A stretch of DNA of 64,000 nt from SABY01 sp964593705 (lineage in GTDB: Bacteria; Bacteroidota; Bacteroidia; Bacteroidales; 4484-276). The notes under the pieces are model-generated. The model was not told the origin of the DNA. It worked only from the letters and a program-made list of their open reading frames with translations, and searched no databases. The DNA lies in contig CAZQIV010000017.1 of NCBI GenBank assembly GCA_964593705.1, forward strand, positions 4,285-68,284, read 5' to 3'. Position 1 is the stretch's first letter, and every line of letters starts with the position of its first letter. Shown in pieces: positions 36,158 to 43,373 of the stretch. Both the position numbers and the translations under genes were made by a program.

Positions 36158-39100
36158 AATATTTTTGTATTATTTTTTTAAACTGAAGGGCGGGCGAGTT
36201 GTGCAAAACTATGGGTTCATCAGCCGTATAATCTTTAAGCTTGTTGATGCCATCACCGTTTATTTCATCTTTGTAGAGCAGGTACGCGGGGTATTGGCTG
36301 TGGCAAAAAGCATTGCGCAGTTTTTCGATTTTCATTCGTTTTGCAGGGTCGTATCCCGGAAATCCATCCAGGATTTGTTCGTGCGAAATAAAGGCTTTAT
36401 CACTTCCTTTAATAATTCCTTTTAATGCTATTGCTTTTCGTTCAAAATTATGAATTGTATCCATAACTTCGACCCTAACCTCCTGGTAAAGTTCTAGTTC
36501 TTTTTGCAGGGCTTCAAAATAAATTGGGTCTTTGGCAAGGTAGGGCAATAAACTACTTATCCTGCGGTCTTTCATCAGGGCCCTGAAATCGCCATAGTTT
36601 TTAATCTTGATCTGTTCGCGCAAAATGGTTTTTGATTGTAGGTCTGAAAGCTTTGATTTTGCCCCGGCTATTTTTAACAAGCTATCCATATTGGTCTCGT
36701 AGCTATAAGGCATTTCAATTTTTGCTTCAGTTTGCAATTCGAGTATCCCTTTGTCCGACTCGGCTTTTATTTGCGATAATTTATATTCATTGCCAAATTC
36801 AACAGGTTTAATATCATTTGTTTCCTTTTTCTTTTTTACAAACCCTTCGTTAATAACAAAGCTCCTGCGCAGGGTATGGTCAACGAGCATAAACAAAACC
36901 ATATCGCAGGTTTTTGCCAGGCGTATCTGTTTTTCGTTTTCTCCAAAAGCCTTATACCTCGTCCAGTATTTTTCTTTCAGTTCATTAATTTCATCTTTCG
37001 AGAGCCTTTTTCCATTTCGTTTCGTCTTCTTTGCTTCAACTTCAATCTTATCGTCCATAGCCCTGAGTATTTCATTATCATATGTGTCCTCATTAATTCG
37101 TTGAGCTTTATCTTTCAATTCATCTATTGTCAGGAATTTTTGTTTTAAAGGCATGCCGTTTTTCTTACGATCATCATAAATTTTGTTCAGGAATTCGTAT
37201 GATCTATTATAGGTATAAAATTCCTGTGGGCTGTCATCCAAAATCTGTGTAAAATACTTTTCTATAATATAGGCCGTATTTACCCGGCTTAATTGTTTTA
37301 ATTCCCCGGCGAGCACTTTAGTTTTTTCGGTGGAAGAAAGGATATTTAAGATTGGTTTCAGAAATAAACCCCGTGGTAAATTTTGTACATTTTGCGTGCG
37401 TAATTCATTGGCAAGGTTTTTATAATATGTTTCGCTATGCTCCTTTCTGCGCCTGCCCATTTTTAAGAAATGATAATCGTGGTACTGCTCTTTGCTTTTG
37501 CAATACCCTAAATACCACTCCCTTTTTTTGAGGTATTTCACATAAAAATCAAGGATGCCTTTGCAAGTATCCACCCGGATTTGATGTAAGAAAGGATGTG
37601 GATTTTCGCTGTTGGTAAGTTGCAGGTTATTAAAAGTAGCATCGAGGCTGTCTTTGTTAGCACCGAAAAAAGCCAGTTTTGCTTGCAGTACCTGAAATTC
37701 GGTACTGTTGGGTTTGCCCTTCATTCCAGCAAGCGGTTTTTGTAGCCTGATGATATCCCGTGCCAGGAAGTCGGCCATGTTCCCACTTTTCATTTCCACA
37801 TAATCTTTCGATCCTGGTTTTTGAGCGAAATTGTCTTTTTGATTATTAATTTTTTTAAGCATTTGTTTTGTTTCGGCAATCAGGGCTTCCAACATTTTGT
37901 CGGCTCTATCTTCAAATGTCTTCGTCGTTGCAGAAGTTAAATATTCAATAAGTGGTTTTGGAATGAAATATTTTTCGAGTCCTCGTTTTGAAATTTCTTC
38001 TGCGAATCCAGAATTATTCATTCCCGGGTTTAATACTCCATTTTCAATATCCATGAAAAAAAGATCCATAGATTTAACATGCAAGCGGATTATTTCTTCC
38101 ACCGATGTACTTGCCGTATTGTCCTGAAGCAGCAAGTGGTAAAAAACCATTGCCGGCAATTCATACAAACTTAACCAGCAATCGGGTGCTTTTGTACGCG
38201 GCAGTGTAGTTTTTGCATGCTCTTTATCAAAATCAGGCAGTTCAGGCCAGATTTTATTATCCTTAACCAATTCGGAATAACTGTGCCTAAATTTGAGGCC
38301 GATGTTTTTTCCGTTGATGTGATAATGCGGGGTGGTTTGGGTTAGGTAAATATCTTCCTTTTCAAAATCCCTGTCTTCAATTCTTTGGATTTTGTCAATC
38401 CATTGCTGTGGCCTTTTTTCATCCGAAAAATCATCCAGGTTGCCAAAAGCGGTCATTTTTTTAATCCATCTTCTGATTCTGTTCTGTCCATCAACATCTT
38501 TGTTATAAACATGAAAACAGTAATTCCCCAGGTCCACATGAAATTTAGCATCCTTAAATACAGTGTCGAAATATTTGAGTGCGAAATAGTAAAACCTATT
38601 GCTGCTTCTTTTCAGGATGGGCAAAGCTTCGTATTCATCTTCGGTTTCTATTTCTTCTGCTTTCTTCAAAAACCTCTCCTTGTCATCTTCGCTCAATAAA
38701 GGATATAAATGTTTAGGGCATCGCCTTAATTCGTTTACCATATCTAAAAGTAGCCCGGCGGAATTATTGTCGCTTTTTAATTTGGGTTGTGGTAGCCTGA
38801 GTGAATAAAAAGTATATGTTTCGAGGGTTGCTTTTTCGCCGGGTTTTTCGCTTCTCTTAAATCCTTCGAGTTTTTTAAGAAAGGTTTGGGCATCTTTCCG
38901 TTGCAGCCATAAGCATATAAAATAAGCCAATCCCTTTTCGGAAAGCTTATCCTTGTCATCAACAAATGAATAATGAAAATCACTCCTTTCAATAGTTTTG
39001 GCATCTTTACCTTTTCCAGTCCGTTCCAATCTAACAAGGTGCATCATATCTTTCGCCCCCAATTTAAATCTTTTTTTTATGCCTCGCCTGCCCGCATCAA

Positions 39101-39545
39101 AAAGTAGCTGCATGCCAGCAATAATTTCCTTTGGTGTTTCAACAGGATCATGTACTGCATGGGTGTAGGAATTTCGAAAATCGTAAAGTTGTTGTATAAA
39201 GATTGCAAATACCTTTGAATAGTCTTCTGGCTTTGCTTGTCTTTCTTTTCTTTTAAAGTAAGCATAATTCTTTGCCAGATAATTTGCATAAGGAAACTTT
39301 TCCTCGATTTTTTGAATAATTTTCCATGATACATCAGGTTCGGCATTATCCCTTAATTTTTTCCATAGCCCTGCATTCATCATGTTGTCATCATCATTCA
39401 GGTCGAATCCCAGGCCCAGCCTTTCTGAAATATCCCTGAAAGTGATAAATACATTTTGCTTTGCCGTGTTTAAATAACTGGCAAAAAATGCTTTGTCCGT
39501 TTCGTCATTGTACTTTCGATAATTTGGTTTAATGCTAAGGTTCAT
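36123..39545 (-). CDS. cas13b: Cas13b RNA-guided ribonuclease (type VI-B effector)
   Basis: A 1140-residue protein, the usual Cas13b size. One HEPN R-x4-H motif lies near each end, the layout specific to Cas13b: R124-NSYT-H129 (in FRNSYTHAVHDP) and R1077-NAFC-H1082 (in RNAFCHSQYPAY). The two HEPN domains together form the RNase that cuts target RNA and, once activated, bystander RNA. The centre is rich in Lys/Arg and helical, as expected for crRNA binding (SKDEINELKEKYWTRYKA, KMGRRRKEHSETYY). Both catalytic pairs are intact and the frame is open throughout, so the enzyme should be active. It is followed by csx28 and the array on the same strand. The upstream DNA is the duplicated PNGase-like promoter block plus a 45-codon leader ORF. 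Confidence 0.97.
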   Translation of the reverse strand: MNLSIKPNYRKYNDETDKAFFASYLNTAKQNVFITFRDISERLGLGFDLNDDDNMMNAGLWKKLRDNAEPDVSWKIIQKIEEKFPYANYLAKNYAYFKRKERQAKPEDYSKVFAIFIQQLYDFRNSYTHAVHDPVETPKEIIAGMQLLFDAGRRGIKKRFKLGAKDMMHLVRLERTGKGKDAKTIERSDFHYSFVDDKDKLSEKGLAYFICLWLQRKDAQTFLKKLEGFKRSEKPGEKATLETYTFYSLRLPQPKLKSDNNSAGLLLDMVNELRRCPKHLYPLLSEDDKERFLKKAEEIETEDEYEALPILKRSSNRFYYFALKYFDTVFKDAKFHVDLGNYCFHVYNKDVDGQNRIRRWIKKMTAFGNLDDFSDEKRPQQWIDKIQRIEDRDFEKEDIYLTQTTPHYHINGKNIGLKFRHSYSELVKDNKIWPELPDFDKEHAKTTLPRTKAPDCWLSLYELPAMVFYHLLLQDNTASTSVEEIIRLHVKSMDLFFMDIENGVLNPGMNNSGFAEEISKRGLEKYFIPKPLIEYLTSATTKTFEDRADKMLEALIAETKQMLKKINNQKDNFAQKPGSKDYVEMKSGNMADFLARDIIRLQKPLAGMKGKPNSTEFQVLQAKLAFFGANKDSLDATFNNLQLTNSENPHPFLHQIRVDTCKGILDFYVKYLKKREWYLGYCKSKEQYHDYHFLKMGRRRKEHSETYYKNLANELRTQNVQNLPRGLFLKPILNILSSTEKTKVLAGELKQLSRVNTAYIIEKYFTQILDDSPQEFYTYNRSYEFLNKIYDDRKKNGMPLKQKFLTIDELKDKAQRINEDTYDNEILRAMDDKIEVEAKKTKRNGKRLSKDEINELKEKYWTRYKAFGENEKQIRLAKTCDMVLFMLVDHTLRRSFVINEGFVKKKKETNDIKPVEFGNEYKLSQIKAESDKGILELQTEAKIEMPYSYETNMDSLLKIAGAKSKLSDLQSKTILREQIKIKNYGDFRALMKDRRISSLLPYLAKDPIYFEALQKELELYQEVRVEVMDTIHNFERKAIALKGIIKGSDKAFISHEQILDGFPGYDPAKRMKIEKLRNAFCHSQYPAYLLYKDEINGDGINKLKDYTADEPIVLHNSPALQFKKIIQKYYDDIIQFDITG

Positions 39546-39555
39546 AATTATATTT

Positions 39556-39693
39556 TTATAAATTTATATTGCACTTGATATATTTAGTGTGATTTATCTC
39601 CTTCGCTCTCTTGCGCCACCGCCTGTCGCCGGGAGATTGTGCAAGAGCAAATACCGGCAAAAATGCTAATAATAATAAGTAGAGTTTTTTCAT
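39556..39693 (-). CDS. Chimeric leader ORF upstream of cas13b (duplicated signal peptide)
   Basis: A 45-codon ORF from the ATG at 39693. Its first 23 residues (MKKLYLLLLAFLPVFALAQ then SPGD) repeat the PNGase-like protein's signal peptide with a few substitutions; the rest (RRWRKRAKEINHTKYIKCN...) comes from unrelated DNA at the duplication junction. It ends in TAA at 39558-39556, 10 bp before the cas13b ATG, close enough for translational coupling. It is a by-product of the duplication; whether it is translated is unknown. Confidence 0.55.
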   Translation of the reverse strand: MKKLYLLLLAFLPVFALAQSPGDRRWRKRAKEINHTKYIKCNINL

Positions 39694-40083
39694 AATGTGC
39701 AGTGTTTAAAAAATTTGAATCAAAGGTAATTTTTTTTGTAATTATTTAGGTGATGGAATTGATAACAAATCATCATGATCCCATCCCCGTCCCTTCCCCA
39801 TTTGGGGAAGGGTGCCTGAACCCATGGGGCTTGCAGGAAATGAAAAAGCACAGCGATTCGGCTAAGGATTACAGATTCAAATCCCATGCGAGAGGACCCC
39901 CCTCTCCATTTGGAGAGAGCCTGTCCCGAAAATTGGGAGGGCAGGGGGAGGGGAAAAAAACGATTAGTTTATATAATTACCAAAAGTTATTACCAAAGGT
40001 GATTACGATACCCAATTATTCATCCTTGTCTTGTGATCCATCCTCAAATAACTGGCTCAGGCTTTCTGTTTAATTCAATTGAA
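39624..40083. repeat. Direct repeat copy B (460 bp) flanking the CRISPR-Cas13b locus
   Basis: Same orientation as copy A (34282-34740). It begins at the codon where the PNGase-like signal peptide is truncated and ends at TTCAATTGAA, after which the two flanks differ completely. The DNA between the copies (34741-39623, 4,883 bp) holds the whole CRISPR-Cas locus and the MITE. The arrangement fits insertion of a circular or partly homologous segment by recombination at this site. Confidence 0.9.
39721..39728 (-). promoter_or_regulatory. Duplicated -7 promoter element facing cas13b
   Basis: TACCTTTG on the minus strand, the same element and spacing as upstream of the PNGase-like gene. No other TAnnTTTG match is visible between here and the cas13b ATG (39545), so it is the best candidate promoter for the leader ORF and the cas13b-csx28 operon. 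Confidence 0.55.
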
Positions 40084-40534
40084 TAGAATTTGGTATTTTA
40101 TTTTTTTCAGATTTGATTTCAGAATCTTCGATTCCGATTTAAATCAACCCTTTCTCATGCTTTTCTTTAATCACTTTAGCATATCCTGCGTCATGCGACC
40201 GAAATCCCATTTCGGTTTCCAGTCTCACTTTTCACGGCCAGTGATATTGAATATTTTTATTTCGCAATAGAATTGTATTTAGAATACTTTGGAAATCAGG
40301 GCATGTTTGCCCTTTGCTGCCGACCGTGAAAAGAAACCCTCCGGAAAGCATAATGAAACTGTTGTTTGATTAAAACATTTCCCACAGAATCGTTAAAAAG
40401 GTTTCGGACAGATTTTCCTGGTTAATCCTGATAAGAGCTTTTGCATTTCAAACCTGATTGCTTCCCGAAAAAAAGAACAAAAAAAAGCCGGTAATTAATT
40501 TAATTACCGGCTTCCAAATATTTTGTGACTATAA
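40084..40534. other. Intergenic region, about 450 bp, ending in a terminator
   Basis: DNA beyond copy B shows no gene. A perfect hairpin AAGCCGGTAATTAA / TTAATTACCGGCTT at 40485-40512, followed by a T-run on the minus strand, terminates the OmpA/TPR gene at 40535. Confidence 0.6.
40481..40512 (-). terminator. Rho-independent terminator of the OmpA/TPR gene
   Basis: A 14-bp perfect stem followed by TTTTTTTTGTTC on the minus strand, 23 bp after the stop codon. Confidence 0.85.
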
Positions 40535-42388
40535 TTATTTAATCATAGCCTGATAATCTGCATTCTCGAAATAGATAAGGAATTCTCTATCCACGGCTGC
40601 ACACTTTTTGTATTTCGCGTTAGCGGCAATTGCTTTCTTTAAGTTAGCCATAACCCCGGCTTCGTTTGTATCTCTTGCAGCAACAACAGCCATCAGGTAA
40701 TAGGTTTCGGCATTCTTGCGGGCACATTCCAATTGATCTTGTGCTGCAGTATTATTACCGGTCATAATTTCGGCAAGGGCTACATTATAATTGCATTTAA
40801 CACCTGAAAACTTGGATAGCGCAGCTTTATAATTTCCTTTTTTAAGGTCGATGATACCGAGGTTGTAGTTGTTGTCAACGCCCATTTTGTTTGCACTTAC
40901 AAAGTTTGTTTCGGCCTGGCCAAAATCACCTTGAATAGCATGAGCAACACCAAGGTTGTTGGTAATAGCGCCATTATTTTTATTCAACGACTGGGCTTTG
41001 GTAAGGTACTCGATGGCTTCATCGGTTTTGCCCAATTTCAGTGCAATATTTCCTGCATTATTAAAACCTTTCCAACTTTGAGGAAATTGTTGGGTTGCTG
41101 TTTTGTAAATGGTGTATTTTGTGTTCCAGTTATCGGTAAGTGTAGCAGCGTAAAGCAGTTCTTTTTCATCAAGTTTTCCAGGGTCGGTAGTAGCCAAACG
41201 AGCAATTTCGTCATCGGTTTTCTTTGGTTCAAAGCAATTAATCACGATGTTAGCCTTACGAAGTGATGGCAAAATTGATTCTTCGAGCTCAGGATAAATA
41301 TTTATCATATTCCTGATTTCTTCTTCACGTTTTGAAGGAGCTGAAGATTTAACAACATTCAGAATTGGGCTCTTGTCTTTAATTTTAGATTTTTCAACAG
41401 CAGCCAAAAATCCATTCCAGTCGGGGCCATGTCCAACTTTTTTCAGGTTGATATCTTTTTCAGCATCTTCAAATGCCACTACCGAACCTTTTTCCTTAAC
41501 AAGTTTTTTAAAGTTAGAATAAATTACCTTGTTTGTTCTATTTGCTCTGTTTTCCGATAGACCCTCATTAAAAGTTTCCTCTCCTTCGGGAGAAGCCCAT
41601 CCGTCCATTTGAATATCTTTAATTACCCAGCCTCTGCGAACAAAGTCATTTAACTTTTCAAGTTGACCCGCAACATCCATTTCTTTATTCATTTTCAGAT
41701 CTTTCCTGAAGTTGTAAAGATTTTTTGGATAATAAATAGCGGCCTGCTCGCTTATAATGGTAATTTTTTCGTAACCATGAGACGCCAGTTGAAGCATATC
41801 TATAGCATTTTTTGAATCAAATTTTTGCCCTGCTTCCATAGTTTCTGTAACCTCATTTGCAACATTGATTCTTTCGGAAGTGAAAATTACGCCATCGGCA
41901 ATTTTTACTTCACCAAGGTTTAGCGCTTTGCGCATTTTCATGGCATCAGCCATTGTCATTCCCTGTGCAACTGCTGTTTTGGGTTGAAAAGCGATGGCAT
42001 TTACCATCAATTCGGAGGCAGTCATTTCAGGCACAAAATCAAATGTTTCCGAATAAGTTATTGTACCTCCATTGGTGAAATTAACTCTCGTTCCTTCACC
42101 TTCAACACTTTCGCCAATAAGCATGAGCGGAGTTAGTTCAAGTTCGCCACCATCCCATTTCAGGACAGGCTGAATTAGCACTGCTGCTTTCTTGTTGAAA
42201 TACTTTGCTGGAATAGTTCCCTTAACTGTAAAATCAACTTTTCCACCTTTGGTTTCCAGTACCTTAGGAGTAACTTCGTATGAAACGGAATTGTAATTAT
42301 TTGCCATTTTCTTGAGGCCGTTACAGCTTACAAGAGCTATTGCTAAAACCAAAATTCCCGCAATTTTAAAAATAGATTTCCTTGTCAT
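40535..42388 (-). CDS. Outer-membrane lipoprotein with OmpA-like and TPR domains
   Basis: A 617-residue lipoprotein. I place the start at the ATG at 42388 (MTRKSIFKIAGILVL...), not the longer frame to 42433, because this gives a proper lipoprotein signal with lipobox Cys22 (IALVSCNG). Residues about 30-200 form two beta domains, an OmpA-like peptidoglycan-binding region lies near 260-330 (IQMDGWASPEG...NEGLSENRANRTNKVIY), and TPR repeats fill about 440-600. Such proteins help anchor the outer membrane or assemble envelope machines; a T9SS link is possible but not shown. It has a strong terminator and appears monocistronic. Confidence 0.8.
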   Translation of the reverse strand: MTRKSIFKIAGILVLAIALVSCNGLKKMANNYNSVSYEVTPKVLETKGGKVDFTVKGTIPAKYFNKKAAVLIQPVLKWDGGELELTPLMLIGESVEGEGTRVNFTNGGTITYSETFDFVPEMTASELMVNAIAFQPKTAVAQGMTMADAMKMRKALNLGEVKIADGVIFTSERINVANEVTETMEAGQKFDSKNAIDMLQLASHGYEKITIISEQAAIYYPKNLYNFRKDLKMNKEMDVAGQLEKLNDFVRRGWVIKDIQMDGWASPEGEETFNEGLSENRANRTNKVIYSNFKKLVKEKGSVVAFEDAEKDINLKKVGHGPDWNGFLAAVEKSKIKDKSPILNVVKSSAPSKREEEIRNMINIYPELEESILPSLRKANIVINCFEPKKTDDEIARLATTDPGKLDEKELLYAATLTDNWNTKYTIYKTATQQFPQSWKGFNNAGNIALKLGKTDEAIEYLTKAQSLNKNNGAITNNLGVAHAIQGDFGQAETNFVSANKMGVDNNYNLGIIDLKKGNYKAALSKFSGVKCNYNVALAEIMTGNNTAAQDQLECARKNAETYYLMAVVAARDTNEAGVMANLKKAIAANAKYKKCAAVDREFLIYFENADYQAMIK

Positions 42389-42650
42389 AATAACACTAAT
42401 TTTATTGTTAATACCTATGTTTTGAGCGTGCAAATATAAACAGTTTCAGTTTGATACCATTAAAAATTTAACATCTAATAAAGTTTTTATTGTCATTCGA
42501 TTCAAAAAAAAACTATTTTAATTGGTGTTGGCTTCACAAAAGATAATATATAGCTGAATTACAACACATTAAAAATTTATCTTATTGCTGATTTAGTAAA
42601 AATAATTTTGCTCCTTAAAGACTGCTCTATTCCGCTATATCCTTGGCGAA

Positions 42651-43202
42651 TCAATTAAAAAATGAGTATTTGTTAAAAACATCCCAAATAACAATACCCA
42701 CACTCACCGAAATATTAAGCGAATGCTTTGTGCCAAACTGCGGTATTTCAATACAGCCCATCGATAAATCTACAATTTCCTGGCTTACACCATGCACTTC
42801 ATGCCCAAACACCAGTGCAATTTTATCCTGTGGATTGATTTGAAAACTTTTAAGACCAATGCTCTTTTCGGCCTGCTCAACCGAATAAACTTTATATCCT
42901 GCGGTTGTTAGTTTTTTTATGGCATCCTTGGTATCCGAAAAATACAACCAGTCCACTGATTCAGTAGCCCCAAGTGCTGTTTTGTGAATTTCACGGTGGG
43001 GTGGGGTTGCCGTAATCCCACACAGGTAAACAGCTTCAACCCTAAATGCATCGGAGGTTCTAAAAACAGAACCAATATTGTTGAGGCTTCTAATATTATC
43101 CAGCACTACTACACACGGAAGTTTATCAGCCTTTTTAAATTCTTCGGTGTTGAGCCGTTTTAGCTCATCATTTCCCAGTTTTCTCATTTTAATTTCTGCC
43201 AC
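42651..43202 (-). CDS. SpoU/TrmH-family RNA methyltransferase
   Basis: A 183-residue SPOUT methyltransferase with the three family motifs: NIRSLNNIGSVFRTSDAF (motif 1, about residues 36-53), IALVFGHEVHGVS (motif 2, about 127-139) and IEIPQFGTKHSLNISVSVGIV (motif 3, near 150-170; cut short here). It methylates 2'-O ribose in tRNA or rRNA; which target is not clear from the sequence. It is divergent from mutS across a 171-bp shared promoter region. Confidence 0.88.
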   Translation of the reverse strand: MAEIKMRKLGNDELKRLNTEEFKKADKLPCVVVLDNIRSLNNIGSVFRTSDAFRVEAVYLCGITATPPHREIHKTALGATESVDWLYFSDTKDAIKKLTTAGYKVYSVEQAEKSIGLKSFQINPQDKIALVFGHEVHGVSQEIVDLSMGCIEIPQFGTKHSLNISVSVGIVIWDVFNKYSFFN

Positions 43203-43348
43203 AGATATTCGAATTTAACATTGTGATAATAAAAATATCTTTTGTGAATTAACAATTGTAAATATTGCAAAAGTAAGCACATTGCAATAATGATGACCCA
43301 CTTATCAGTGAATTATCCACATTGTGAAGGCCAGCCGGATATAAAATT

Positions 43349-43356
43349 TATTTTTG
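43349..43356 (+). promoter_or_regulatory. Possible mutS -7 promoter element
   Basis: TATTTTTG fits TAnnTTTG and lies 17 bp before the TTG start of mutS, but the region is T-rich, so the match could be chance. Confidence 0.3.
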
Positions 43357-43373
43357 TGGAAATTTTGTAAAAG

